Below, in pieces: positions 9,355-21,633 of a DNA stretch of 23,690 nucleotides. The notes beneath the pieces were generated by a model. The model made no database searches. It saw only the letters and a list, made by a program, of their open reading frames with translations, and was not told where the DNA came from. Position 1 is the first letter of the stretch. Each line of letters opens with the position of its first letter. Both the position numbers and the translations under genes were made by a program. The DNA is taken from the NCBI RefSeq assembly GCF_000281045.1, contig NW_008246076.1:940075-963764 (forward strand), written 5' to 3'. This stretch comes from Saprolegnia diclina VS20 (Eukaryota; Oomycota; Saprolegniomycetes; Saprolegniales; Saprolegniaceae).

Positions 9355-9987
9355 TCAGAGGTCAGCCCGACGCCGGCCGATGCTGGCGGCCTTCTTGGCG
9401 ACGAGGCTGCGGGACTTGACGCTCTTTGGCGCTGTCGGAGCAGCCGCGACGTGCATCTTCCGGGGCGCCACGCGCGTCGCTGCCGGCGCGGCCTGCACCG
9501 GTGCTTTCGGCTTCAACGACAGCGGCGGGCTCGGCGTGGACGTGGCCACCGCCGTCGCCCACTTCATGGGTACACGCTCGGGCGGTGGGCCAAACTGCGG
9601 TGGCTCTGCAGGAACCGTGACGCGAAACGTCACGGCGTCGTCGGCGTCGCCATCTAGGTACCGGACAGGCCCGTCGGATCCAGTCGGTTGACGCAGCGCC
9701 GCCTCCGTGCGTGGCTCAAGCGTACTCGAGCGCGTGTCGGTCGTCGCCGGGCGGTAGGCTGTGACGATCCACTCGATCGGCGTGGCGCGCTTGCGCAGCT
9801 CGGTCTCGAGTTCTTCGAGGCGTGTGTTCGCACTTTCCAGTACGACGTCAAGCGGCAACACGTTGTCCGTGTCGAGGCGCAGACGCAGGCGACGGATCTG
9901 CCGCTCCAAGCACGTCTCGTCGGGTGCTTGACGCTGCAGCGCGCCCGACGCACAGAGGCTCTGGAACGCTGGCACGAGGAACTCCAT
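9355..9987 (-). CDS. Hypothetical coiled-coil protein (210 aa)
   Basis: A single uninterrupted frame runs from ATG 9987 (MEFLVPAFQSLCASGALQ) to TGA 9355-9357. Third positions are GC-rich like the proven genes here, which supports coding. Residues about 40-68 (LDVVLESANTRLEELETELRKR) form a probable short coiled coil followed by IEWIVTAYRP. The C-terminal half is Pro/Ala/Lys-rich, with a basic tail (KKAASIGRRRADL) that could act in nuclear targeting or nucleic-acid binding (inference). No catalytic motif, signal peptide or membrane segment is visible. I do not recognise the family. The reading frame extends a few codons upstream of the ATG without a better start. Confidence 0.55.
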   Translation of the reverse strand: MEFLVPAFQSLCASGALQRQAPDETCLERQIRRLRLRLDTDNVLPLDVVLESANTRLEELETELRKRATPIEWIVTAYRPATTDTRSSTLEPRTEAALRQPTGSDGPVRYLDGDADDAVTFRVTVPAEPPQFGPPPERVPMKWATAVATSTPSPPLSLKPKAPVQAAPAATRVAPRKMHVAAAPTAPKSVKSRSLVAKKAASIGRRRADL

Positions 9988-12003
9988 CCTCGACAATGCA
10001 ATTGCAATCTATTGCCGAAAAAGCAAGAAAATACACGTAAAAACATGTAAATTCACACTACAACACTGGACAATTCTGTACCGTCCTCATGGGCTGTGGT
10101 AATATATAGTCGTAACGTTAGGCATGGTATTCCGACCGAGATTGGCGGTCCGCCAGGCTGCTAGTCCATCAAAGCTGGCTGCAAAATGGGGATCATGGCG
10201 CCTGCGATCTGATTGGCAACACGTGGCGCGTCGACAGTATGGCGATCTCTCTGAACGCTGTTTCGGGGCATTATTCTGTATCGCAGCGGCGCAGGGATGC
10301 CATCACGTGCAAGATGACGTCCACGAGAAGGGATACCGGTGCGCTCCATCGACATAGGTAGTACGAAGTCGACATTTGAGCCTCGAGACTCTGAGAACTA
10401 TCTGTGCTGACGCTCCCGACACACTGTTTGCCTTTGAGACGCTGTTTCCAAACAGAATATAAAAGCCCTGTGGGCCACACATGCCCGGTATTCTATCGCT
10501 ACGACCCGAGCCACGCCGCGAGTTGGTCGTTGGTGGGTCGCGTGTCGTGCGGGTGCCTCCTCTGTACCAAGCGTACATAAACTCAATTGAGCTTATGCAC
10601 TCTTGTCTGAGTACTTAGCACTGGACGGCTCTGTCGACCCAGTGTCCACAGGCCGTTGCGTAATGCTCTATGTTGGCTACTCGTCCAGGCTGCTGCGAAC
10701 CAAGGCTACTCGTGCTTCGATGGCCAGCACCGAGCTCAATGTTGTATCGTGTTGAACTCGATCAACCTCCATCCTCACCACGACAGGCCACTGTCCCAAT
10801 GCTAGTACACGTGCAAGACGAGGGTTGTCGCTGCCAAGTCACACGAAATGCACAATGGCAGACGCGTGTCATCGGCCTCGATCGCGGCCGCCGGCCAGTA
10901 GGAAAAAGGGAAGATCGCCATGTGGCGCGTCTCCTGCACCTGGGTCAACTTCAAGCAGTAACGTCCACGGGCGTTGCTGGCGCCATTGCAAGCCACCACA
11001 ACAGCGCGTAGCTCCGACGTGGCGCCGCCTGTATGAATACAACCTGCAACGAGAGCGTCCCTACACCTCGAATGGTCGCTCGCCAAGGTGGTTCGACCAT
11101 GAGAACCAGGGTCGCAACTGCCAAAAACATGTGGGTTGCAGTAGCCACGATCGCCACGCGTCTTCTCGCCGCAGCAAAACCGTCCCACGCTGTCGTGCTT
11201 CTCGCCGTTGACACGCAAAGAGATAGCGCGTCCTCATGCACCAGTCGAGTGCGGGTCGGTGGTGCTGGAGAGCGAGCGCATCGCGTCAACTGATGCAGAG
11301 TAGTAGATTAGTCGACGCACTAGTTGATAGGAGAACCACGAGCACATCCCAACAACGCCACCTGCTGACGTTCGGATGTGAAAAATCGAATAACAAGCCT
11401 GCGCGATTGCGATTGGTCGACGCCGAGGACGAGTTCGCAAAGGCAGTATGCTCCCGTTGGGCAAAACCGGTTTGTCCCTTTTGGTGGCACGTTGAAGGCG
11501 GTTGCTGGCAAAAACGCGCGCTCACGTGCATGGACCATGCGCAGTCCCCATTTTTGCAGCGCGCATACATGTAGCCTCCAGCGTGGGACGCTCCGTTTGT
11601 GATGCATCGTGCTCTCGTTGGTCTCGTTGGTGGTGTCGTTAGGCTTGCATTTGTTCTGAAAGTCGCCCTGAACGGCAACGAGCAGCCAAGGAGCAGCCGT
11701 AGTAGTAGGCACGTCTTGGAAAAGGGTATATCGCCCAAGACCAGCCCAAGACCACCCTTGTATATGCAAGAGTGCGATGTGCGGGCTGCTTTCGTCGCCC
11801 TGGTGATCGCAGCCGTGCCACGTCGGAGGTTTGTCCCGATTTTATGGGGAGATTCGGCACTGAATAAGCGAATTGCCGCCAAGCGCGATGCGATTGGCCA
11901 AAAAGGTGGAAAGATCTCGCAAGATACCGGGCGCATACTGAAACCAAGACGCTCGACTGGTCGGCTCCGACTGTACTAGTATCGTAACGACTACAGCAGG
12001 AGC
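9988..12003. other. 2-kb gap without a clear gene
   Basis: No gene can be supported. A minus-strand frame at 10951-11289 has one hydrophobic segment (VAIVATATHMFLAVATLVLMV) but weak third-base bias and no partner exons. Other items seen: an orphan TATAAAAG near 10458, a near-perfect 20-base palindrome at 10576-10595 centred on CTCAATTGAG, a short direct repeat CCCAAGACCA at about 11727-11750, an ATTGG motif followed by CCAAAA at 11893-11903, and TACTAGTA at 11974-11981. The last two belong to the upstream region of the PH-MAPK gene. Confidence 0.5.
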
Positions 12004-14434
<2,431 letters not shown>

Positions 14435-14611
14435 GCGCAATTTCTACTCCATTTCTCGTCGTATCGTTCCTTGCTTTCTGTCTACACTAAACTACTAATC
14501 TACTAACTTTATACACTCATTGTCTATGGAGTGACGGATCTAGGCTGTAGGATAGAACAAAGAAGAGACTCGAATGGCGTGAAGCCAAGGTGATGCTTCA
14601 AATTACATCGA

Positions 14612-15857
14612 CTACTTGGGCGCCTTGGTCGCAGCATCTTGCAGCGTCTTGGAGAGCGTCGCGGCCGCCGACGGGATCTCCTTGAGTCCGAGCGTCGCAC
14701 GAAGCGCGGGGACCTTGAGGAGACGGGACTGGGCTAGTGAAAACCAAGATGACGCGAGCCAGTAGAAGAAGACGCCCTATATAGAGTGGTCAATATTGTC
14801 CATATTTTTTGGGGCAAATTGAACCTGCGGCAACTGGCAAATGAACGGAAATGAAAGCAGTGGAATGTACTGAATCTTGGACTTGAGCCAGTCGAACGCC
14901 TTGATCTTCGAGTGGCCCATGAGCTACGTCGATTGCATGGTGTGAATCTCAAAAAGCAAAAAGGGTACCTCAAAATTGAGATACGTCGACCCGACAGCGA
15001 GCGCCGGCAAGAGAAACGTCGGGTCGGCCTCCAAGAGGTTGGTGTACATGCCCAAGCCGCCGGTGTCCAAGCCCGCGACAGACCCCGACCGAATCAAGTC
15101 GCGGCAGCTGTACGCCATGAGGAAGAACGACGGGATCTGCACAAGCGGTGCGGCGACGCAGGCGACCGGGTGCGTCTCGTGCTTCTCCCACACCAGCTAC
15201 GCGCATCGGTCGAGCCACTCCATCATCATCCAGCGTCGTACCTTGGCGCCCTTGTGCAGCTGCTTGACCGCATCTACTTGCATCGATGGAATGCCAGGCG
15301 GCTACATCATGCGTCCAAGTGAGGCCATGCCTCGGGTACATGCATGTCCTACCAAGAAGACGCGGGCGTAGAGATAGGTCTTCCACACGCTTTGGAGGTC
15401 GCGCGTGCCTTGCGCCATGCTGGACACCATTAATGTAAGTAGCAAGGCCAAGATGAGAGCGTACCGCTCCATCGACTTAATCTGGAACACGAGCAACGGG
15501 AAGAGCGTCCCACGCACGACGACCGCAGTGCACTAAGCAGATCACGTTGCAGCGTCGTCTGTTCCGAGTGGTAGTTACCGCAAACGTCGCCCACCATGGG
15601 AGACCGGTCGTCGTGTGCACGGTCTCGATGACGTTCTGCGCGAGCTGGACGGCCCACATGGGCTCGACAACAGGCCCGGCCATGGCCTCTGGATCGCCAT
15701 GAGTTGAGGATGCTACGATGAGGGTCGTACCCGTGAGCGCCTGCACATCGACGCCGGGTGGAGCTTGGATCGGCGCGCTCGAGAAGGCGGCGACACCGCG
15801 CTTGGCGCCAACGAGCGCAAGGGAGGGCCGCGTCAGGCGTCGTCCAAGCAACATCAT
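14612..15857 (-). CDS. OXA1/YidC/Alb3-family mitochondrial membrane insertase (7 exons)
   Basis: Exons (minus): 15857-15579, 15532-15465, 15419-15353, 15301-15242, 15196-14969, 14923-14825, 14776-14612 (966 bp, 321 aa, in frame throughout). The N-terminus MMLLGRRLTRPSLALVGAKR is Arg-rich without acidic residues, as in a mitochondrial presequence. Family signatures follow: GLPWWATFACTAVVVRGTLF (first core membrane segment), a charged hairpin loop, PLVQIPSFFLMAYSCRDL, PTFLLPALAVGSTYLN and SFPFICQLPQGVFFYWLASS. The family inserts proteins into the mitochondrial inner membrane; Oxa1 and Cox18 cannot be separated here, and the short tail lacks the long ribosome-binding extension of Oxa1. A further in-frame ATG at 15911 is possible. 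The second intron (45 bp) is in frame and free of stops. The gene is convergent with the PH-MAPK and divergent from UTP11. Confidence 0.9.
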
Positions 15858-16287
15858 GCTGCGAATAAAAATGCACTGCACCAAGTCGTTCGAGCAGCTA
15901 ATTGCACGCACCTTACGAAGCCCTAATCGGGTTTTTCTCTATAGTGGCGACGACAGAGGCTTTATGTACGCCATGACAGAATGCTCCTAAACGGCGTGGA
16001 TGGACTCCATAGTGTCTGTGTTCGTTCCAAAGCGCTTGCTTGGGCGAGGGTGGCATGGCACATCACACGCGGCCTGTATCAAAAGTGGCGTGCAATTAGC
16101 CAATATTGTCTGTATATCCGATGCGATGGAGTCCTAATGCCAGGCGTTATCCTGTTTTAAGGACAACCAGACGGTATTATGCATAGTAAAAGCAAGAGCG
16201 AGAGGCATGAAAACAGGACATATCCGAATTCGAGACCGACCGGCTCGCCAATGGTTGGCTCGGGATCATTTTGCGAATACAACCAGC
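15858..16287. promoter_or_regulatory. Shared upstream region of OXA1-like gene and UTP11
   Basis: 430 bp between divergent starts. The only clear element is CCAAtggTTGG at 16248-16258, about 30 bp before the UTP11 ATG, a CCAAT box with its inverted partner. No RNA gene or open frame with support is present. Confidence 0.45.
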
Positions 16288-17022
16288 ATGTCGTCGCTGC
16301 GCAACGCCGTCAAGCGCCGCGAGCACAAGGAGCGTGGGCAGCCGCTCGAGCGCAAGAAGCTCGGCCTCGGCCTCCTCGAGAAGCACAAGGACTATGTGCA
16401 GCGTGCGCGCGACTTCCACTCGAAGGAGAGCCGCCTCAAGACGATGCAGCTCAAGGCCGCGCTGCGCAACCCGGATGAGTTTTACTTCAAGATGAACACG
16501 TCGTCGACCGTCGACGGCAAGCACGTCTCGACCAACAACCACCGTGGGATCCTCACGGCCGACGTGCTCAAGGTCATGAAGACGCAGGATCTAGCGTACA
16601 TGCACATGAAGCGTGCAGTCGACACGTCCAAGGCCATGAAGCTCAGCGCCTCGGCGCACTTTATCGACGTCGAGAAGCCAAACAAGCACAAGGTGTTTGT
16701 CGACGACGACGCGTCCCTCAAGACGTTCGATGTCGCTGACCACTTTGATACGGTGCCCGAACTCGTGCACCGGGCGTCCAACCGCTTGCGAAAGGCCGAC
16801 CTCCAAAAGCTGGCGATCCCGAGTGCCAAGGCGGTGAAAAAGTCCAACAAGATGTACCAAGAGATGAGCGACCGCCTCGAGCGCGCGTCCAAGATCAACA
16901 CAATGCGCCAGGTGCTCGAGCTCGAGCGCAAGGTCCAAGCCAAGGGCAAGAAGATGAAGATCGCCGACGGCGTCGACGGTGGTCCTGCCGTCTACAAGTG
17001 GAAGCGCGTGCGTACCAAGTAG
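16288..17022 (+). CDS. UTP11: U3 snoRNP-associated protein UTP11 (SSU processome)
   Basis: A single-exon gene of 244 aa starts at MSSLRNAVKRREHKERGQP. The family signature covers the whole length: RKKLGLGLLEKHKDY, DFHSKESRLKTMQLKA, RNPDEFYFKMNTSS and, near the end, a very basic helical region closing with KWKRVRTK. The usual family length is about 250 aa. UTP11 is a nucleolar component of the U3 small-subunit processome needed for early 18S pre-rRNA cleavages. The frame is open further upstream to 16207, but the conserved start MSSL at 16288 is the right one. It lies about 7 kb from the Rok1/DDX52 gene, which works in the same particle. Confidence 0.95.
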   Translation: MSSLRNAVKRREHKERGQPLERKKLGLGLLEKHKDYVQRARDFHSKESRLKTMQLKAALRNPDEFYFKMNTSSTVDGKHVSTNNHRGILTADVLKVMKTQDLAYMHMKRAVDTSKAMKLSASAHFIDVEKPNKHKVFVDDDASLKTFDVADHFDTVPELVHRASNRLRKADLQKLAIPSAKAVKKSNKMYQEMSDRLERASKINTMRQVLELERKVQAKGKKMKIADGVDGGPAVYKWKRVRTK

Positions 17023-17535
17023 ATATGTGCAATATGTGCCCAATAGAGAATGCGACTACGATAACAACCTATATAACGATGATGACACAAACTCGCGGAC
17101 GTATTATGTCTGAGATAGTCGATCGCTCCTTGCGCAACCACACTCGTACCTTGCGCCATACGTGCCCCTCATAGACTGTCACCTGCGTCAATGAAATGCC
17201 CTCCGGTAGCTCCCTTGCATGTCTGATGGAACAGCTGGAGTCACAAGGAAAGATCCAACAATGCATATTTTGTATGTGCATACAAAATACAAGTCAAACA
17301 CGACCACTTCATGGCAGCCGGCACCTTTGACACAAGTACTACTTGTAGCAAGCTCTCTTGGGCCTAATTACGCTCTACTCGATGACGTACACAAGCGCGC
17401 ATTCTTCTATCCCTCGCCAGAGACCGCAGCATTGAACAGAGTACGGTTGCTCTGATACGCCTTGGAAAGGCCGTCTGGATTTGGCGTTTCTGCACCAGCC
17501 GAGACAGGATCGCAGTGCGCCGTTTCGCAGCTACG
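17023..17535. other. Intergenic, with a perfect hairpin
   Basis: No gene is called. TATTTTGTATG (17266-17276) and CATACAAAATA (17279-17289) form an 11-bp perfect hairpin with a 2-base loop. On the minus strand 17125-17215 reads LPEGISLTQVTVYEGHVWRKV, with AG and GT sites around VTVYEGHVWRK. This looks faintly like an exon, but no further exons were found. Confidence 0.5.
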
Positions 17536-18537
17536 ATGTACGTAGTGGCATCGCACCCAAACGAGCCGCTGCTCGGCCCGGCCTCGATGCGCAAACCCGT
17601 GCTCGGGCCCGCGCTTCCGCTCCTACGCCCACGGACGCGCCGGCTTGTCAACGTGACGCTCGGTGTCGCCATGTGCATTGCCTTCTCGGTCTTTCTCTTG
17701 GGCCTCTTTGCGCCCTACACGCCGCCGTACGCGACGCTGCTCGCGTCCTCGTCTGCGAGCACCGCGAGTCCCCACTTGATTGCGGTGGTCGCCCCGGCAG
17801 TGGTCTACGGCGTCGCGACGGCCGTGGGTCTCACGCTCGGTCTCCTCGGGTACCGCTTTGTCAAGCTCGCGTTCTTCCTCTCGGGTTTTGCCATCGGGCT
17901 CGTCCTTGGCTTCAATGCGGCGTACGTGGCGTTCGAGCACGAGACGTACGTGTTTCCGGCCGCGCTAGGCATTGGCGTTCTCGCCGCCGTCATCCTCGCG
18001 GTCGCCGCGCTCTTCTTCTTCCGCTTTGGCGTCGCCGTCCTCGGCGTCCTCGCGGGCGTCGGTCTCGGTGCGTTCGTCGGCGCACTCTTTCTCATGCGGC
18101 TGTACCCGGCGCAGCCCGAAGTGCCGATCGTCATTGCGATGGCCATCGGCGGCGTCGCCATCGGGCTCGTTGTCTACTTGCAGGAGCGCCTCGTTGTCGT
18201 GCTCTGCACAGCCTTTCTCGGTGGATACTTTTTCGTACTTGGCGTCGGCAACCTCATTGGGAGCTACCCGTCGCCGACGAGCATCGTGGCGTTCCTCGAT
18301 GCCCTCAAGGCCGGCGGGAGCTACGCCATGCCGGGCGCGTGGTGGGCGTACTTTGGCGCAACGCTCGTCGCCTGGATTGGCTTTGGCGTCATCCAGTTCC
18401 AGTACACTGCGCCGGTGCACGAGACGCCAGCGCCCGCGAGCCCTCCTCGCTCGCCTGCGGCGGTCGACGGCGACTACACGGCGGTGACAAGTCCCAAGGG
18501 ATCGGCGCCGCCGTTCCGTGTCGAGCGCGGACTCTAA
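17536..18537 (+). CDS. TMEM198/TM7S3-like multipass membrane protein
   Basis: A single-exon gene of 333 aa from ATG 17536 (MYVVASHPNEPLLG); the in-frame codon upstream at 17515 is GTG. After a short cytosolic-type start (PLLRPRTRR) there are about eight hydrophobic segments rich in Gly and Ala: VTLGVAMCIAFSVFLLGLFA, PAVVYGVATAVGLTLGLLGY, AFFLSGFAIGLVLGFNAAYV, FPAALGIGVLAAVILAVAAL, VAVLGVLAGVGLGAFVGALF, IVIAMAIGGVAIGLVVYL, VLCTAFLGGYFFVLGVG and YFGATLVAWIGFGVIQFQ. This glycine-rich layout fits the TMEM198/TM7S3-like (DUF4203-type) fold. The C-terminus is a hydrophilic Pro/Ser tail. Human TMEM198 has been linked to Wnt signalling, but no such role can be carried over to oomycetes. The 3' end converges on eEF1B beta, 99 bp away. 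Confidence 0.75.
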   Translation: MYVVASHPNEPLLGPASMRKPVLGPALPLLRPRTRRLVNVTLGVAMCIAFSVFLLGLFAPYTPPYATLLASSSASTASPHLIAVVAPAVVYGVATAVGLTLGLLGYRFVKLAFFLSGFAIGLVLGFNAAYVAFEHETYVFPAALGIGVLAAVILAVAALFFFRFGVAVLGVLAGVGLGAFVGALFLMRLYPAQPEVPIVIAMAIGGVAIGLVVYLQERLVVVLCTAFLGGYFFVLGVGNLIGSYPSPTSIVAFLDALKAGGSYAMPGAWWAYFGATLVAWIGFGVIQFQYTAPVHETPAPASPPRSPAAVDGDYTAVTSPKGSAPPFRVERGL

Positions 18538-18636
18538 GTGTCGTAGTCCTAGATGTAGCATCCTAGCAATATAATGTGGGCGGTCGCTGCCGCGTTAATG
18601 GACGATGTACTCATAGTGGTATAATGAATTACGTAT

Positions 18637-19218
18637 TTACATCTTGTTCATCGAGGCGACATCGACCGACTGGACATCGTCCTCGAACTGCTCGATGGCT
18701 TCCGTGATGTCGTCCAACAAGACAAGGTCATCAATGATGATGCACTGGACGAGGAGCTTCTTGATGCCGAAGGCAACCGGGACGAGCTTGTGGCCCTCAC
18801 CCCACGAGAGGCCGTTGACTTCAAGGGCCTTGATCTTGAGAGCGAGCGCCTCAAGGTCCGTCTCGGCTTCCCAGGGCTTGACTTCAATCACGACCTGCGA
18901 GCGCTCAATCGGCTTGGCCTTCTCCTTCTTCGAGGCCTTGGCGGCGTCGGCGCGCTTCTTGGCGGCGGCCTTGGCGGCCTCATCCTCCTCCTCGTCGTCG
19001 TCGCCGAACATGTCATCATCATCATCGTCATCGGCGGGCTTCTTGGCCTTGGGCGTCGACACCTTGGGGGCAGCCTTGGGCGTGGCGGCCTTGGGGGCAG
19101 CGGCCTTGGGGGCAGCCTTGGCGGCGACGGCGACGGCCTTCATGGGCTTGCAGCCCGAGGTCGGGTGAAGGACGGAGTACTTGGCGGTCTTGACGACGGT
19201 GAACTTGGCGGCAACCAT
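18637..19218 (-). CDS. EEF1B2: Translation elongation factor eEF1B beta/delta (nucleotide exchange subunit)
   Basis: A single-exon gene of 193 aa (MVAAKFTVVKTAKYSVLHP) ending in QSVDVASMNKM. The last 90 residues are the eEF1B guanine-exchange domain (VVIEVKPWEAETDLEALALK, VNGLSWGEGHKLVPVAFGIK, IIIDDLVLLDDITEAIEQFE). This domain reloads eEF1A with GTP in the cytosol. The preceding DDDDDDDMFGDDDEEEDEAA is the acidic, casein-kinase-type region typical of eEF1 beta/delta. The N-terminus lacks the GST-like fold of metazoan eEF1 beta. Instead it carries a repetitive Lys/Ala/Pro linker (units like AAPKA, residues about 33-60), which resembles histone H1 tails in composition. A CCAAT element lies 68 bp upstream. 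Confidence 0.95.
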   Translation of the reverse strand: MVAAKFTVVKTAKYSVLHPTSGCKPMKAVAVAAKAAPKAAAPKAATPKAAPKVSTPKAKKPADDDDDDDMFGDDDEEEDEAAKAAAKKRADAAKASKKEKAKPIERSQVVIEVKPWEAETDLEALALKIKALEVNGLSWGEGHKLVPVAFGIKKLLVQCIIIDDLVLLDDITEAIEQFEDDVQSVDVASMNKM

Positions 19219-19912
19219 GGTGGAGTTGGGACGAAGAAAAATCTAAAGTGACGCCCACGAGCTGTGGTGGGGAGGAATCCGCGCAGCTGATTGGCTAAAA
19301 TCACGTCCTTTTCGCGATCCGCCGCATTGGATTGGCGCAGACGATACATGAATTGGCCAATCCACAGGAACGTCTAACTGGGACCTGTCATTTTGGAACG
19401 CATTTGACGAGATGCACGCAACTTTTGGGTACTCCCAGGCGGATCAAGGCCCATGACGGACCTGTCTGCGCCGCATGCGATGCCTATCGGCACGGCAATC
19501 GAAACACGGCGATCCTACGTCAGCGCATGACGCAAGCCATCTCGGTAACCTTCGCTTCGTGCGCCTGCATCGAATCTCCCCCGCGCTCGAAATGGCGTGC
19601 GTTTAGCTGCTGTCCGTATGCAGAATAAAAGAACAGAGGGGCGTCGGATTGGTCTAAACCCACGCAACGCACCCGTTGCAACCGCGAGCGTGGAAGCGTC
19701 GCGCGATCTGCCGTGCGCGGCAAAGCAAGTCGTCACCGAAATCTATCGAAGAAAACGCGTCGTGCCTATCGCTGGCGCGACAACCTATCTCTTTGTTGCC
19801 ATCAACCGTGCTTGGGACCCTCAAAAGGCGTGCAGCTAGCCATCCGCGTTAAGTTCGATTTTCAACGTGCTAAGTTCGTGGTTCAGCCATTTTGACACGG
19901 GAGCGCACGACC
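19219..19912. promoter_or_regulatory. Bidirectional upstream region (eEF1B beta / EEF2KMT-like)
   Basis: 694 bp between divergent starts with at least five ATTGG/CCAAT motifs (19286-19302, 19327-19336, AATTGGCCAATC near 19351, and 19648). Their density here is higher than elsewhere in the window. No gene or RNA is recognised. Confidence 0.5.
19286..19302 (-). promoter_or_regulatory. CCAAT-type promoter element of eEF1B beta
   Basis: The gene strand reads GATTTTAGCCAATCAGC, ending 68 bp before the ATG. Sixteen of 17 bases match the element upstream of DDX52 in the same orientation. Confidence 0.55.
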
Positions 19913-20981
19913 ATGGAGCATCTCCTGGACCTCTACCGGGAAATGGAGCCGGTCGAGGTGTTTATGGCCGCGCTCCGCGCCTCCCACGAGTACCTCTCGA
20001 TCGAGTTTCAAGTACGAACATCATTTTCCAAAAAGACCATCATTTTTCTTCGCCAACAGTACTGATTGTCTGTGTTTGGCAGGACGCGGTCGTGGCCGAG
20101 ATCTTCCGCGACCCGATCTGCGATGACTTTGCGCCCAAGCAAGCGTACACGTACCGCATCATCAAGATGTATGTGCACGGTACGCTCTATGGTCCAGTGC
20201 CATCTTTACCACTGATGTAGATGCGGAAATGGCCGGCGGCGACATTTCCGACGAGCTCATGGCCGAGCTCATGGCGCGCATCTCCAACAACAAGTGCTTC
20301 AACAGCCTCGACGAATTGCACCACGTCTCGTACCGGCTGCGTCAACCCAACGCCTCGCGTCACGATGTCATTACATGCCGCGTTGCCACCGCCCACAATG
20401 AAGTTGGCATGAAGCTTTGGGAAGCGGGCTTTTACTTGGCCGAGTATGGCCTCGCGCACCCCACAGCGTTTGCCAACAAGCGCGTGATCGAGCTCGGCGC
20501 CGGCGCCGGCTTTACCGGCCTCGTGCTCGCGGCCAACGCCGCGCAGCCGCCGGGGCACGTACTCGTGACCGACTACGCGCCCGTCGTTCTCCAAAACCTA
20601 CGGTACAACGTCGAGCTCAACGCCTTCCGAGGCATGCTCGCGCCGTGCCCGGTGACCACCGCGGCGCTCGACTGGACCAACTGGACGTGGGACGACTGCG
20701 AGATGGCGTTTGATGTGCTCATCGCCGGCGACTGCGTCTACGACGTCCGCTCGTTTCCCGACCTTATGCGCGTCCTTGCGGCCTTTCTGAAGCGACCTCG
20801 AACGACCGCCATCTTTGCCTCGACGATCCGCAACGCAGCGACGTTCCAGGCCTTCTTGGACCAGCTCCACGCGCACGCGATCGACTACACCGAGCTCCCG
20901 TGCGACTTTCCCGCCTTGTTTACGTATGCGAACCGCGACTCGATTCGGCTCACCGAATTGCGCGCTGCAACACGACAGTAA
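19913..20981 (+). CDS. Class I protein-lysine methyltransferase, EEF2KMT/FAM86-like (3 exons)
   Basis: Exons 19913-20011, 20083-20179 and 20221-20981 join in frame to 318 aa, starting MEHLLDLYREMEPVEVFMAA. The SAM-binding motif I VIELGAGAGFTGL is at 154-166, the motif II region VTDYAPVVLQNLRYNVELN follows from about 181, and post-II IAGDCVYD lies at 233-240. This is the pattern of METTL16B-type (MTF16) lysine methyltransferases. The segment before motif I (GMKLWEAGFYLAEYGLAHPTAF) and the helical N-terminal extension match the FAM86/EEF2KMT layout (TCTWQAALYLAEW-like), an enzyme that trimethylates a lysine on eEF2. Family assignment is good; the substrate is inference, helped by the head-to-head position with eEF1B beta. 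The related METTL21-type enzymes lack this N-terminal part. Confidence 0.8.
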
Positions 20982-21633
20982 ACAGCAGCGATCTTGTCGT
21001 CTTGTGGATCAAGCCTTGTCCCTTTGCGTGGGCGTATCTGGCACCTAGTCCTTGCACTGAAGCGCCATGCATTGGACAGGGATATTTAGTAAGCAAAGAG
21101 CCCCGTGCACTCGAACGTTCCTTGATAGCTCGTGCTTGGTTGACGTACCGTGCATGATGGCGGCCGCGGTGGTGGCTGTGGTGTCGCTCGCCGACGTACA
21201 GTATATCGCATAGCGCGTATACAGTAGGCAGGAAGTCGTACCATGTAGATTGGCAAGTGGCAGAGCAAGCATGGCCATTGCGCTGGCAACGCTTGTCGCC
21301 AGTTGACGGCCTGCCTCCACGAGGAAGGGGAGGCGATACAGACGCCATGGCGCATGCATGTGGCCGGCAGCGCGCCGGGTACGTCCGGAGGTGCGCTTCG
21401 TTGCGCTCGTTTAAGCCACTCGTGTCCAACGAGTTTGGCGTCTCGAGGTTAGATCGCGCTCGAAGCGGCGCGAATTTCGGACCACCCACTGGCCTCTGGC
21501 GTGGCCGGAGATGGTGACCACAGTGTCCCAACTTGATCGACACGTCCATTCGCACGGGGTGATATAGAACCAAAGCTCGTATCGCTGTGGTGGAGTCGTT
21601 GCGCCTCAATTGGCCATTGACCTCGTTCGACGC
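20982..21633. other. Intergenic, no gene seen
   Basis: 650 bp between the methyltransferase and glutaredoxin genes. A long minus-strand frame (20950-21810) crosses the whole gap and overlaps the glutaredoxin exon antisense. Its composition is that of a shadow frame. An AATTGGCC motif at 21608-21615 lies just before the glutaredoxin start. Confidence 0.5.

Noticed and set aside
10951-11289. Possible membrane protein on the minus strand
   Set aside because: One hydrophobic segment only, weak GC bias at third positions and no start or partner exon that makes a family-like protein.
11286-11936. 216-residue minus-strand open frame
   Set aside because: Mixed third-base composition, no family similarity, and overlapping open frames on both strands. 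It looks like chance.
17125-17215. Exon-like piece LPEGISLTQVTVYEGHVWRK on the minus strand
   Set aside because: Plausible splice sites surround it, but no partner exons or family match could be found in the adjacent sequence.
17481-18566. 361-residue plus-strand frame overlapping the TMEM198-like gene
   Set aside because: It is Arg-rich and lacks the hydrophobic periodicity of the neighbouring frame, which is a clear multipass membrane protein.
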